Origin: Leptodontidium sp. MPI-SDFR-AT-0119
Taxonomy: Eukaryota; Ascomycota; Leotiomycetes; Helotiales; Leptodontidiaceae
DNA: 64,000 nucleotides
Direction: 5' to 3'
Assembly: GCA_020726505.1 (NCBI GenBank)
Contig: JAHLEZ010000019.1
Span: forward strand, 1,240,001 to 1,304,000
How positions within the stretch are numbered: the first letter of the stretch is position 1; each line of letters starts with the position of its first letter. Positions 1-12,364 of the stretch are shown here, one piece after another. The notes under the pieces are model-generated. The model worked only from the letters and a program-made list of their open reading frames with translations. It did not search any database and was not told the DNA's origin. The translations under genes and the position numbers were made by a program.

Positions 1-1052
1 CCCTCCTGCGAGAATTCCGGGACGTCTAGTCTGATATCCCAGGGCATTGTGTTGAGGACTCCCTCGGAATCAGTAGGGCGTGAGAGATCGCCTATCCGAA
101 ACTGCCAGTGCAGATCGGGAACCTGCCGGGGGTCTTGCGTACAGATCTCTTTGGCGGGATATCGAATTGGGGATTTCAACCAGTCGAACCCGATAGGTGT
201 ACCGGAGAAATGGAGACGTCGCCCGTTGTTGTCCCATACTCGGTAGCCCATCATTAGATACCGCGATACCTCATCGGATGGGAGCCAGCCTATCCGATCG
301 ACGAATATGAGGCAGTTGGGGAGGTTGGAGGGGTAGGAGTACACGGGTCCTGGATTGATGTTACCGAAGAATGGGAAGAGAGAGAGCGGGTATGCGTAGT
401 CGGAACTGTGGTTTGCGAGGTTGTTGGATAGGAGGAAGGCCATTATTCTTGCGGTGCTGTCTTCTATCATTTGTTGACGTTCTTCGAGGGTTGGTTCTGC
501 TCGGGGTGAAGGGGAGGTGTTTGGGAATGCTGAGGCTGGTGGTCGCCAGTCGACGGGGTGGGGTGGAGGAGGTGTGGTGGGAGGGGGAGCTGGTGGGATG
601 GTGTAGTTTGAGGGACTTGGTGAACGACTCCATGAGTGATTTCTGGGTGGTGGTGGAGGCGAAGGTATGCCTCCAATATCTGAACCAAGAGAACAAGAAG
701 ACAGTCTTGACCAAACTCTAGGAGGTAGAGGAGGCAGATTTCCATTATCGGGACTAATAGAACGAGAGGAAGGTCCTGTCCAAGATCTAGGTGGAGGTGG
801 AGGAGGAACCCACAGAGGAGATCTGCTTTGTGAATGACTGGATAGACTTCCTGAGCCGGACCAACTGCCAGGACTTTCTGAGCGACTACTCGGCCTGGAA
901 TCTGGTGCAATGTTTTCTATCAACAGGGCTGATACTGATTGCAACTCCGTATCTTGTTCTAGTAGATGTGATGGAGGGGTAGTGGGGGTTGATGCAGGTG
1001 CTTCATCTTGAACGGCTTGGCCTGAATCACCCAGAGAAAATAGATCTGACAT
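1..1052 (-). CDS. Proline/serine-rich hypothetical protein, 3' end off the window
   Basis: An uninterrupted minus-strand reading frame starts with ATG at 1052 (MSDLFSLGDSGQAV) and is still open at base 1, giving at least 350 residues. The first ~200 residues are low complexity: serine/arginine stretches and repeated PPPPPP blocks, as in intrinsically disordered regulatory proteins. After a short charged helix-like piece (EPTLEERQQMIEDSTARIM) the sequence becomes ordered, with many aromatic residues (DRIGWLPSDEVSRYLMMGYR, then a WDNNGRRLHF segment), which looks like a folded domain cut by the window edge. I do not recognise the family. Other frames across 361-910 are also open because the DNA is C/T-rich, but they lack this ordered continuation. 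The gene is divergent from the centrosomin-motif gene at 3729. An intron inside is possible but not needed. Confidence 0.7.
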   Translation of the reverse strand, partial: MSDLFSLGDSGQAVQDEAPASTPTTPPSHLLEQDTELQSVSALLIENIAPDSRPSSRSESPGSWSGSGSLSSHSQSRSPLWVPPPPPPRSWTGPSSRSISPDNGNLPPLPPRVWSRLSSCSLGSDIGGIPSPPPPPRNHSWSRSPSPSNYTIPPAPPPTTPPPPHPVDWRPPASAFPNTSPSPRAEPTLEERQQMIEDSTARIMAFLLSNNLANHSSDYAYPLSLFPFFGNINPGPVYSYPSNLPNCLIFVDRIGWLPSDEVSRYLMMGYRVWDNNGRRLHFSGTPIGFDWLKSPIRYPAKEICTQDPRQVPDLHWQFRIGDLSRPTDSEGVLNTMPWDIRLDVPEFSQE

Positions 1053-3728
1053 CACGGAAACACTTCTTCACGTAGTCTGAGCTCAGTCTCCGGGTATAGA
1101 AGCCATCAAACTAAATGGGTTGATGCTTGCGCTGGAGTTCATCGTGACAATGTTGAAGAGTGAAGTTCAGCTGCGAACCAAGACTTTTGACGGGTTGATG
1201 AATCCCGATTCCTTACCCTTCAGGTAACGAATTGATGCAGAACAGCAAGACAGAGAGAGAATATTTACTATTGAAGAAAGAGTAGGCATAAACACTTGGG
1301 GCATTTGAGTGGTGTTATTAGATAATTGATAATAGAAAGTTTGAATCTGTACCTCTTACGAAGCACTTCGTTGCTGTACGAAGGGAGCAACTCTGCCCCT
1401 CGTTCGATTGATTGATTCCCAGCCACCCTCATAATCGAGAAAGAGGAAAAGAGGGATGTATTTGCCTGAGTGCTGTAGGTATCTGACCCTAACTACTTTT
1501 GAATCCATGAAACGCTCGGTTGAAATTCAGATAAGTCACAGGAACATTTCAGAACCTTTCATTCAAATCCAAAAAGGAAGGAAAAAGGAAGGTGAAGAAG
1601 AAGCTCGCGGGGAACACGGACAACGCCCCAAGCGAACTATGTATGCAACAGCATGCAGGTGAGATATTTAAACTCTCTAACCGACAGATCATCTTTCTAG
1701 TTCAGATCGACTCGTCTGAAGTGAGATGGTACGGAGGTACTTGCAGATGCCAAACGGCCAGACGCAGGAATTGTTTCGCAATCAAGTTGATAACTTACTT
1801 ACTTGCCTTGCTTCAAGCGACTTTCGTAGAGGGCCCCCCACCCACATTAACAAGGAGGACTTGCACATTGAGTTTTGCCCCCTCTATCCCATCCCACCAC
1901 ATCGATCCTTCAGGATCTCGTCGCAACTTTTGAGTTTCTCTTTCCCGCTCCTCCCACACTCACTCCCACAATCCTTCTCCCCCTCCACTTCCCCTTCCCC
2001 TTCCACCAACCCACCAATCAAGCCCCCCATCCAAAAACCAGGCCCATGGTTCGGCACGAGCCAGGCTAAACCATAAGAAGCATGAATTAATTCTCCGGGG
2101 AATCGGCAAGGACCGTCTCCCGGTCTTGGTGGTTGTTGTGTAACCTGGAAGTGCAGTACTCGAGTGGTGTGTGGTGCTGGTTGGTAATTTCCCCTGTCGC
2201 TCAATCCCCCCACTCATGGGGCACGAAAAGAACTTGTCAAAGCGGCCAATAGTGTACGCCATCACACTTGTGAAGGAATACATGAAATTGTGCACAGATC
2301 CTAGATAGGAATAGTTACATCCGTAGTGGTTATTAAATGTGCAAGATTTTGTGATTGCCCCCTTTTTTTGAACCCCTGCTTAAAGTACACTTGATTCCAG
2401 AGATGTGAGTGGCTGCTGCTGCTTGAAGGCGGAAAATGCATGCACGGCTGACGGACGGGCGGACCGTTGGTTGGGGTTTTTATTAGTGTTTCCATAGCGC
2501 GTTGGAGGATGAGGATGCATAACTTTTGCATTGCCGACGGCTGGGCACTTGGGAGGTGGCTCGATGAGGAAGTGGAAATGGAGATGCGAGGAGAGGGGAC
2601 TTGGTACTGGATGAGAAAAGGGGCGTGTGCGCAGGCTGATCATCGCCTTCTTTCCCTTGTCTGGCACGGTCTTACAGTAAGTACCCTTACTCAGTCAATT
2701 CTCGCACTTTTCGTTCCACTTGGACTCGTGCCCGATGGTTGGTTCTACGCGGGAGATCAGGTAACCAGAGGTAAATTGGATGTGATATATCTCTCTCTCT
2801 CGTGAGACGAAAGGCAGAAGGGAACCATCGTGGAGGACGGAATCTACAGGACCTACGCGGTACCGAGTACATTCATTCATTACGGAGTACATGACGATAT
2901 CCCTATGTAACAACACCAATTCCGTACATTGGTCGCCGATATACTCAGTCAATCAGGTACGTGCGTGTGCTTTCTATGTATGGTTGTATTTGTTTTGCGC
3001 TTTGAGTCAGTCAATCAATCAGTCAATCAGTCAATCGCGAGAACGAGAACGAGACTTCTGTCCGAACCCTTGCACTGTGCAAAAGTGCAATGCAGTCAGA
3101 GCAGTGTTTCTCAAGACAAGCCTCGTCGTCTTCGTCTCTCTCCCCTTCCACTCCCCTTGCCTTGCCTTGCCTCATCCCATGTTCACTTGGGATGCAAGAA
3201 ACACCAACTGCCTTGCCCTCCCCTGCCCTGCCTTGCTCTGCTTGATCATCGGCAACACAACACCTCTTGACGTTTGTTCCTTCCCTTCCCTTCCCTTCGT
3301 TTGCTCTTTGTTTCAACTTCAGCTTTCAATTGTTCCTTCCCCGTTCTTTGTCTCTTTCTTTCTTCCTCCCTCCACCTTACCACCACCACAACTACAACTA
3401 CCGCACCGCATTCACTCCTTCCAGCTAACATCAAAGGTCTCACCTCACCTTCTCCCAACCACGGCGCATTGCATCCGATCTGCTTGCGCCATGTGAGATC
3501 GGATAACAATACACGCACCTTCACTTCACTACCGTCTGATTGTATCCCCACAACCAATTGACCGACCTGATCTTCGACGCGTCAACCCAACCTTGCCTCA
3601 ATATCCTCCATCCCTTCACTGCTCGCTACCAAGATCCAGCATCGTTGGTCCAGATATACATCGCACGCGATACGATACCGAACCTACCCTCCCGACCACA
3701 AGCCAATCTTCCCACCCGCACATAGAAG
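1053..3728. other. Non-coding 2.7 kb between divergent genes
   Basis: No convincing gene is seen. It is the shared upstream region of two divergent genes. The part next to the plus-strand gene (about 3130-3700) is strongly pyrimidine-rich on the plus strand, typical of fungal promoters and 5' leaders. Open frames here, including a 201-codon one at 2891-3496, are made of low-complexity CT-rich DNA and have no protein-like composition. Confidence 0.6.
3007..3036. repeat. TCAR tetranucleotide microsatellite
   Basis: Seven consecutive TCAA/TCAG units, seen directly. Confidence 0.8.
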
Positions 3729-6039
3729 ATGGAGGAAGGTGTGGGATCTAGACGGGCTCGAGCTCTTCCACGACCAGACTCCAGCGCGAGCAACATTACC
3801 AGAATGACGCCTAGTTCGAGCAACAGCTCCACCGCACATCTGCCACAACGAGTTCAGGATCTGACGGCCAGGGGAGTGTCTGGGAGTCTGCTGCAGGACA
3901 GGTTGAGAGAACGAAAGGTGGAGAGCGCGAGGCAGAGGAGGAGGAGCATAGATTTGACCGAGAGAGGCGTACAGAGTTCGCCAGTCAAGGGCACCAGAGA
4001 GGATCGCAGACCGAGTTCGAGTGGGATTGTTCCAGGAAAGAATATGGGAGTGAAGCAGATCGAAGATGTGAGTTGGACGGCAAGGATTCAAGGTCGCGGC
4101 TAATATCTTGCAGGCAGTATCGACGTTGCACAAACAAAACTTCGACCTCAAGCTCGAGCTTTTCCATCGTCGTCAACGCCAGGAAACATTAGAGGCAAAG
4201 CTGGAGGCGGCCGAGAGGAAGCTGGAAGAGCAGGCCGAATTGGCAGAGATCAACGATGATCTGCTGGCGGAGTTGGAGAAGAGAGACCAGGCTGTGGAGG
4301 AGGCCGTTGGGATCATCGTCCAATTGGAGGAGAAGGTTGATAGGTTGATGCAGGAGAGGGAGAATGTCAAGGCATTCGATGCGAATTACGAACCCGGATA
4401 CTTTCCACAAGAGGACTTTTCGAGCTCCCCGCCACGATTCGACAAGGAACCCCTACCAAAGAAAATCTCCCGTATGCCGTCGTTCCTGTCCGAAACCACA
4501 GAAGGTAACGAAGCCTTGAAGAGTCTGTACCTTCCATACAATGGCCACAGCGATTCTACATTGCCGAAATTATCAGAGGAGGCCAACGATGGAATGGATA
4601 GCCCGAGACTCAGTATTCTGAGTGAGAGTTCTTTTGTTAGCATATATGGCAACAAATTACCACCACTCTCACTAGACGAGCCTGAAGAGCCACGACGACA
4701 CAGGAAGTCGTCTTCAGTTGAGAAATGGGTTGAGGATCGTCCCATCCCAGTTGTTACACCCCCAAGAGTTATTCAAAGTCTTCGCAAGAGCCAATTCCTT
4801 TCCATCAACGATGTCCTAGAGTCGCCATTACAACGTCTTGAAAAGTTGAAGCATACCCTAGAGAAGACGGAGAAGGGACTCAATTCGGCAAAAGATGCTA
4901 CTCTTAAGGATAAGCGCAAATCTCGAGAAATCCGACAGGTGTCTACGGACAAAAAGAGTTTCGAACGCCAGAATACTCTTCCTCCTACTACTCCGGACAC
5001 CATCAGTACCAACACTCTGAGGAATTTCAGAAGCTCCACCGAGACGTTGTCGCAAAATCACATGGGTTCCACATTCCTCAACAGCACCTCCGCATTCCCA
5101 GATACAGCACATCGTGCTTTCCAGTCCCAAATTTCCATCCGCCCAAGAAGTGCTGGGGAGACAGTGACCAGTAGAAGGGAAGGTCATGGATGGGATACAC
5201 CATCCCAAGAAGACAATACCGATGCTGGAAGCGTATCCAGTACTTTGAGCACCTATTCAGCTCAGTACACACGCCGCAAGCGAATCGTAGCACCTGATCT
5301 CTTCTCCTTTTCAGGTGGCGATTGGGGACGAGGGTATGAGCCTTCACTTCCTGCTCATACCGCTTCTCGGTATGACACCCTTCGTCGCTCAAGTACAGCC
5401 GATCATCCTCGAAGCGACGATACAGTCATGAATTACCGCTATGACGACTCTCCCCAGTATGGAACCATCCCCATCGACACAACTCCAAAACCAGAACTCC
5501 CAGACCGCCGATCTAGTCTCTCAGCTGTTACCAAACTCCGCAAATCAAACCCTGCTTCCGCCCAGCCTCCAAGCGAGTCTCCCGTTTCGAAGGAGAAGAA
5601 GTCACGGATCCCCAACCTGCGAATGTTTGGACGCGGTGAATCGGCTCCTCCATCTTCTAGCCCAACGAAGACGTCCTTCAGCCAAGGTCTACCGCGTCCC
5701 AAAGCTACGAATCCCAATCGCTCATCCGGTTACTTTGCGGACAATGCAAATGACAATGGTGGTTATGGGGAACAGGAACAAGCCAGAGCTACTCCTCCAC
5801 CAATCATGCGTTCGAGACCCGTTCAGAGCTACAGACCTGTTTCGGGTGTCGTTGCTTCCAGGAGAGGTGGATCGTTCGCTGATGGCCAAGAGGAGCAGCA
5901 AGTTCAAGGCCGTGCTAGACGGGATAGTGTGAATGCTACATCAAATGCTGACGTAGCCCCCAAAGACGAGGAGAACAATAAGGGAAAGAAATGGTTTGGT
6001 CTTGGTGTGGGGCGAACTAACAGCTTGCGGAGGACTTGA
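3729..6039 (+). CDS. Centrosomin N-terminal motif (Cnn_1N) coiled-coil protein
   Basis: Two exons, 3729-4067 and 4114-6039, joined in phase 0 across a 46-bp intron (GTGAGT...TTGCAG), give 754 residues. The start is the first ATG after a pyrimidine-rich leader. The splice restores a motif beginning near residue 108 (KQIED|AVSTLHKQNFDLKLE) that matches the Cnn_1N signature of microtubule-organising-centre proteins, which recruit gamma-tubulin complexes. Fungal relatives include Mto1, Pcp1, ApsB and SnaD. A charged coiled coil follows to about residue 205. The rest (about 210-754) is Ser/Pro/Arg-rich and probably disordered, with basic patches and many possible phosphosites (for example RRKRIVAPDLFSFSGGDW). 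A role at the spindle pole body or septal organising centre is inferred from the motif. No long membrane segment or signal peptide is seen. Confidence 0.88.
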
Positions 6040-6611
6040 GCAATGTCTCGTCGGCTTGCACGTTCAGATCTGAGTCTGCATTATCTTGCTTTTGTACTTG
6101 GTGATTTGGGATAGGTACTGCTTTGTGTCGGTCGGCTTTCGATCAACGGATCCGATCATGCTTTGTTTTCATCGGCTGGGGAAGGCGTGTACCTTGCTTG
6201 CTTTGCTTTCTTGCTTCGTGGGTCGCTTGTATTCTTGCTTGATCGTGGGAGGGGGGATTTTTTTTTTTCGTCAGTACTTGCGGGCGTGTGGTTTGAGCTG
6301 GATACCAAATACGCTACTGGAATAGCGAGGCGTTTACCATTCGATTCGGACAAAAACAGAGCGGATGCTCTTTACATTGGCTTTTGCTTCACGGCTGGGG
6401 TTTGCTTGGATGAGCTTCTGGGGGTTGGGTTGTATTATAGCACAGGATACCAAATTGGGGATACACAACAGGGCAGAGAAAGCCGAAGACGAAAACGCGC
6501 AAGCGTGCAGATATTAAGTGGACCAGGTGGTTTGTATAATAGGCGTTGCGATTCAGACCTTCGAAGGGGTGATATCGACGGAGAGAGAGGGAAAGGGGGA
6601 GGAGGATGGTG

Positions 6612-6649
6612 GCTTGCCTACTTGCTTGCCTGCTTGCTTGCTTGCTTTT
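6612..6649. repeat. CTTG-type tetranucleotide repeat
   Basis: An imperfect run of GCTT/CTTG units, seen directly. It lies downstream of the centrosomin-motif gene and probably forms part of, or follows, its 3' UTR. Confidence 0.8.
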
Positions 6650-7574
6650 TTCACATTGCTTGCTTTTGCTGGCATGGATATGCCATAGCCTCACAGGATG
6701 GAAGGAGACTTCATCTCATAGCATGCAGAATAGCTTGATGAATGTATTATGTATCTTCTTCGAAATCCTTGCCTGGTTACAGTACTGTATCCTGGAGTGG
6801 TGTTTTTCTTATTCTTATCTTTATTGTGATTTGGATATGTTTATCTGCGAAGATGTTATTGGCTGTTGAAATGATGTACTGGTAAGTAATTATTGAGATA
6901 CTTATTGATTGACTTTTTAAGAAAGAGGGATTTTGTATTTGTATAGAAGGATGGATGGATGGGTTGGTTGTGCAGTTAAAGAAGGGAGAGGAGAGGAGAG
7001 GAATCAGGAACAATAGAACTTTCGGAACATGGAAAAACTGGGTTCGTTCTTGTAGCACACTTTTCTTATTTTTGCTCCCTTGAATAAGTTCCCTTGAATT
7101 TATTTATTATTATCTTTTTAATCCATTGAGAGAGAGAGGGGGGGAGTTTATGAATTAGTTAGTTAACTATTCTCGTCTTCCTTTCCCGTTCTTCCTTTCC
7201 TTTCACTTTCCCTTTCGTCAATTACCTACCTAGCTAGTAAGTAATTAATTAATACATAAACTAAACGCCTTGCGAGGCGAGTGCATTTGCATTTAAAAAT
7301 CCACCACCCCAGCACCCCCCCTCTTTACATACCTAGGCTGGGCAACACCTGCTGTTTTATATATCATGGGTATATGGGAATGCATAAGACGGTGGGGTTT
7401 TTAGATCGAGAGGTGGGAGAGGTAGGGGAGCGGGAAGGTAGAGAGATTATAAGATTAGGAGTGTAGGTTTGCTTGTTTAGTGAGAGTAAGTGAGGGGGTA
7501 TTGATATAAAGAACGAAAAGGTTGTTGAAAGGACGAGATGTAATGAAGCATCGTTTGAAATAAGACAGGGAAAC

Positions 7575-7600
7575 GTGTGTGTGTGTGTGTGTGTGTGTGT
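7575..7600. repeat. (GT)13 microsatellite
   Basis: Thirteen perfect GT units. Confidence 0.95.
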
Positions 7601-7940
7601 TTGTGGTTGTCCTGTCTTGTTTTCCATGACTTTTAAATCATATTCTTTTCATACATCGGCAACGACGACAATTGATAGCTGTTCATTACATCAAAAGGTT
7701 TCATCGAAGGGAGGGAGTAAGTTGTACTTATAAGAGGGGTTTGTATTACCCCCCTTTTTTTTTGTTGTTGTCGGTATTGGGAAATCTCCCTCGTTGTGAC
7801 TTCCTGTTTCTTTTCAAACTCGCCTTAGTTTTTTGTGAGCAAGAGTGACACGATCAATGGAAGTAATAGAGCAGGACGGGATAGGATAGGAGAGGGTTTG
7901 AGGGGTTGGACTGGCTTGAGAGTTCAACTAAGTAAGAGTT

Positions 7941-7944
<4 letters not shown>

Positions 7945-7976
<32 letters not shown>
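7945..7976. repeat. (AT)16 microsatellite
   Basis: Sixteen perfect AT units in an AT-rich intergenic stretch. Confidence 0.95.
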
Positions 7977-7979
<3 letters not shown>

Positions 7980-8417
7980 CTTGTAAATATAATGTATTAT
8001 AATCTTTTTAGTAGCTTTGAAAATATTTTAAACGTTCCTTCAGTAGAAATGGATAGATATCTATTGTTATTCGTAAGAAGAGACTCTCTTCTGCTTTACT
8101 TTTAAGCCCCCCTCCCCCCCCCCAAAAAAGAAGCTCTCCTGCGTGATTCCACCGAGATCAACAGAATAGAAGCCAAACACAAAGCTCAGGAAAGTACTCT
8201 TTCATGTAGAAACATATTGTATTATTCCTGTACTATACTCTATTCACTCCACCGGCCTCGTCCAAAGTCCAGGCAAACCAATTCGAACCATCTCCAAACG
8301 CCAATATATGCACGCACACCAGCACACACGCATCAAGAAACCTTCTGTTCTTTTCTAAAATACAAACATCCCCCACTAACCAACTCTCTCCCATATCACT
8401 CGAATCAAATCAACAGA

Positions 8418-10029
8418 CTAAACCCTCGTCTCATTATTCCTCCCCAACGTACTAGGACTCTCCGGTCCGGCATCATCCTCACTCATCAGCCCCTCGAGCT
8501 CAAACTCCTCGGCGTCCCGGATTTGCCTGCTATCACTTGGATTATGTCCGTTTATCCTCGGTAATCTTGGTGCTCTAGCTGGTGCATCGTTGGGGGAATC
8601 GATATCCTTTGGTGGTACTGGAGGAGAGGAGTTGATGGCGTAGAGATGCAGAAGCATGTTGGTGAAGAGGAAGATTAGGAAGGCGAAGGAGTAGAGGACC
8701 AGGACGTAGGAGACGTGTGTTATTCCTGCGTCGGAGATGAGTTGCATTTGTTCTTCTGTGGCACCCATGAAGAGGAAACCGGATGCGTAGAGGAGCTGTT
8801 TTTTGTGTCAGCTTGTAATTCTACCTATTTGGGAGATGGGACAAGAGTTAGATGACTTACGAATGGTGCAATGTACTGGAAACTGTTAGCCTCCCCATCC
8901 TCCGTCGTAGCACGATCCCTCAACACAAAAGCAACTTCAATGATTCTCGCCAGTCCAGCCGCCATCAAAGTATACCCAAACACAACATGCACCATGGTAC
9001 TCAAAGGCAAATGCTGTGGATGTCCAGACATAGCCCAACCCGTCAACAGAATGACAAACCCAGGCACGAAGTTCCTCTTTGGCGCTCCATCCCTCTTCCT
9101 GCTCAACCATACTCCCGTCAAACCCGCACACCACCAAATAACACCCATAGTCGTATGCTGGATATCGTTCGCCACCCACGCACCTCCCCATCTATGCTCC
9201 GTAAACGTATTCACGCAACCCCAAGCTGCAATGAGAGCCGAATCGAAGAACTCCTGGCTGCGTCCCGATCTCTTCAACCATGCTTGTCCCACCAACATCA
9301 TAAGCGTAAGGATAATCCCATACCCGATAAACGCACTGCCCATGATGAAATGCGCAAGACATTGCCCCAGATGGTCGTCCCTACAGAATCCTAGCGCCGT
9401 AATCCCCCCAAATAGCATCTGCACCCACGCCACGACCGGCATGGCCTTTCCTACAATCCCATGTCCGTATACAGCCACCTTGCGGATCTTGCCATGGAAA
9501 CCCTTCGTGATGTGGAATTTCAAGTAGATCCCGAACACGATTTGCACGATCAGCATCAGCATCAGCCAGTTGGCGAAGGAGGCGTGGACGTTGTGCGAGA
9601 ATGCTCGGCCTTTGTGGAGGTGCCCAAGGAAGTAGGCCGGTACGGCAATGAAGGTTCCTAGGACTTGGAGGGGGACATGCCAGCGGTTTCTCACTATCTG
9701 TATACCGTCAGTTCTGGTCCTGCACCTGGAGGAGAGAGGCCTACTCCCAAAACCATGCCAGTAGGGAAGATGATGCCGAAAGACAGCATCATCAGTAGGA
9801 TGTGAATCCATAATATAGCATCCTGTTCTCCCAATCAGTATTCCCTCCTTTCCAACAGTACACCCCATAGACATACAATGGGATCATCGGAAATCCATTC
9901 CCCAGTAACAATCTTCGACATCTCGTGGTCTCCTCCGTGTGCAACGACGCCGTTCCCTTTCGCAGAAATGATAACTGCGAGGGAGATGGCCAGAGAGGGC
10001 CTCAGCGACGAAGGGATTATTCGCGCCAT
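8418..10029 (-). CDS. YTP1: Ytp1-family (DUF2427 + Ytp1) multi-pass membrane protein
   Basis: Four exons on the minus strand: 10029-9877, 9822-9745, 9697-8861 and 8795-8418, all joined in phase 0 with GT-AG introns of 54, 47 and 65 bp. They give 481 residues, close to yeast Ytp1p. A signal-like N terminus (residues 1-30) is followed by an AHGGDHE segment. A first helix block formed across exons 2 and 3 (WIHILLMMLSFGIIFPTGMV) is the typical DUF2427 start. Further blocks carry conserved histidines (LGHLHKG, VYGHGIVGKAMP, SGHPQHLPLSTMVHVVFGY) and a final helix near residue 400. The histidine-rich helices resemble cytochrome b561-type folds, so an electron-transfer or metal-linked role is possible, but the biochemical function is not known. 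The C-terminal ~60 residues are acidic and cytosolic-like. Confidence 0.92.
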
Positions 10030-11167
10030 GTCTGCGACGGGTTGTGATCCACTGTATTGTCCTGGGTTCCTGCAGTGCTGGGCTTGGGAGAAGAAATCGA
10101 ATGATCAATCGAACGATGGGAGGTTTCGAAACGGGGGTTGGTCCTGGCGTAGGTTGCTTTCTGCGTGCCAGCGGATTGGACTGGCAGATGGATAGAGGTC
10201 GCAATTCGAGACTCGAAAACAATCAAGTTGTCAAGTGAAGTGGTGAATATGAGGTTGTCGTCGTCGCTGTCGTCGTCGAAGGGAGGTAGGTGGCTTGAAG
10301 GTTGGACGCGTGTAATGAGGGTCCCTCAATTGGGTGGATAGGAGGTCGAGGTGGGTTTGGTGTTGAGTGCGGTTGTCATCCACAAGTCCAGTGCTAGCAA
10401 TGCGGCTTGCTCCTCGGTGTCCAGATGGTGCCGGCTGTTTCGGAGCTTGGTTATTAAAGAACTTTGAATCGAAGATACATTTTCTAGAACAACAATTAAC
10501 GAATCAGATATTTAACTGTTGGCTCGGACTATTAGGTATTTCCTTGTTTCGATTTGTTTTGAAGTTTATCCTCTCTTTGTGATGTTTTCCGATTTCCGAG
10601 TACTTCTCATCTACAGGTTGCTTCAAGAAAGTAAGCTTCAGGTGCATGAATTAGTAGAATTTTGCCCTCTTAATGCTGCCATCTTTACAACACTTTTATA
10701 AAGTCATGTACGCATGTTGTGTCTTTCAAAGACGTCTAGATCGGTTCAATACTCAAGCTCCGTGCTTTCCTTTGCTTGATATTCATTGGCAATTGTTTAA
10801 TTCTTCTAGGCAGCTTGTCTTTCTTGCCCTTCCCTCTTATCCTCTAGACCTCTTATCAGCAATGGTGAAGGCGGTAACCGCCACAATCTGAGGAGAGTTC
10901 ATGACTTCATGCTTTCTGTTTACAAAGTAAAGTCAGCTTTGAAGTCAATATCATTTTCAACCCAGAGAGGAAAGTACCGAAGGTTACAAATTTTTGCACA
11001 CTCTCATTTTTGGCCATTCAAACTGCCTTTACCCAGGTGAATCGGCCTCCGACTCGGATCCGACTTTCGGCTCCTTTCTCTCTAGCTTCCACGCAAACCT
11101 TTGAAACCAACCCTTCAATTCTCGCAATGTAACCACTATCTTTAAGTTCCAAAACTTCTCAAGCACA
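10030..11167. other. Non-coding 1.1 kb between divergent genes
   Basis: Shared upstream region of the Ytp1-like and phosphopantetheinyl transferase genes. It has a TCG-rich patch near 10256-10280 and a CT-rich leader from about 11040. No other gene is seen. Confidence 0.6.
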
Positions 11168-12364
11168 ATGGAGGGTTCTCAGACAGATTCAGATTCGTCG
11201 CCTAGGATAATCCAATGGTTTCTGGATACCAGACCTCTCTGGCCGGTTCCCAAACAGGCAAAAGCACGAGATGAAGTACAGGCACTCAAAACTGCCGTAA
11301 GCACCCTCCTCTACTCATGATTGACTTTCTCTTTCCCCCAATGTCCTATAAAACCCACAGGAAATAAATCCACTCACGCAAACCAGGCAGCAAAAGAACT
11401 CTCCCTCCTCTCGGAACCAGAACAGAAGAGTGTCCTTCGCTACCACCACATCCGCGACGCCAAAACAAAATTAGCATCTCATCTCCTAAAACACTTCGTA
11501 ATCACAAAATACGGCAATGTGCCATGGAACCAAAGCAACATATCACGAGGCGAGAAAGGGAAACCATTCTTCGAATTCCCAAATCCAGAATCAAATCCAG
11601 ATGGAGCCACTCTACCTTCTGATCCTATCTCCCGCCTCGATTTCAACGTCTCCCACCAAGCAGGCATCGTATCCCTCATCGCAGCCATAAACTTCCCTAC
11701 CAAAATCGACGTAGGGACAGACGTCGTGTGCGTCAACGAACGCCAGAAAATGGACCACGCATACATCGACCGCGAAGGCTTCTTCGCGTGGGTGGACATG
11801 CACGCCGACGTTTTCGCTGAGGCGGAACTCAGCGAGATGAAACTCAAGCCCGTCCCTGTTGATTTGCGTGTCAGAGGAGCAACGTTGGCTGGGTATGGAA
11901 TGGATGCTATCTCGAGGTGTCAGAGGAGGGGGCAGGTGCTGAGTGTTAAAGCTTTTGGGAGGGATGGAGGGGATTTTGAGGTTAGGGTGCAGAGTGATAA
12001 AGTCATTGAGGGGAAGGTTAGACGCTTTTATGCGTTTTGGTGCTTGAGGGAGGGGTTTGTTAAGATGACTGGTGAGGCGTTCGCGGCGCCTTGGTTGAAG
12101 GAACTGGAGATTCTGGGCGTGGATGCACCGGCTCCTGGTGTCGTGGAAGGGGAGGGGAATGATTTGAGGGAAGGGGAGGTTAAGACGGAGTTTAGTGTTG
12201 CACTTAAGGGAAAGAGAGTTACGGATGTTAAGATGGAGTTGGCTGCGTTGGGGGACCAGTATATGATAGCTGGTACCGTGAGGGTACCAAGTGGGCAGAG
12301 TATTGAGCTGGGGAAGTGGGTTGAGTTGGATTTGAAGGATATCCTGGAGTTGGCTGAGAGATGA
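11168..12364 (+). CDS. npgA: 4'-phosphopantetheinyl transferase, Sfp/NpgA type
   Basis: Two exons, 11168-11296 and 11387-12364, joined in phase 0 across a 90-bp intron, give 368 residues. The enzyme moves phosphopantetheine from CoA onto acyl/peptidyl carrier domains, activating polyketide synthases, NRPSs and alpha-aminoadipate reductase. Evidence is the series of fungal Sfp-type motifs in order: TRPLWPVPKQ near residue 22, RYHHIRDAKTKLASHLLKHF, the NISRGEKGKP substrate loop, DFNVSHQAG at 128-136, the magnesium-binding GTD (153-155, where GID is usual), and the catalytic WCLREGFVKMTGE block (W261, E265, K269). WCLRE replaces the more common W-x-LKE; arginine for lysine is tolerated in the family. 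The C-terminal LAALGDQY also matches NpgA. The acceptor 26 bp upstream of the one chosen would break the frame. Orthology to A. nidulans npgA is inferred. Confidence 0.93.

Larger units (their letters stand above)
6040..8417. other. Non-coding 2.4 kb between convergent genes
   Basis: 3' flanks of two convergent genes. It holds three microsatellites (listed separately), homopolymer runs and AT-rich stretches. No gene or RNA gene was recognised. Confidence 0.6.

Noticed and set aside
2891..3496. 201-codon plus-strand open frame
   Set aside because: CT-rich promoter DNA with tetranucleotide repeat; composition is not protein-like and overlapping frames on both strands are equally open.
5441..5932. 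163-codon plus-strand frame inside the centrosomin-motif gene
   Set aside because: Shadow frame within a real exon; its sequence is low complexity and has no independent start or context.
8852..9527. Plus-strand frames of 180 and 218 codons
   Set aside because: Antisense to the well-supported Ytp1-family exon.
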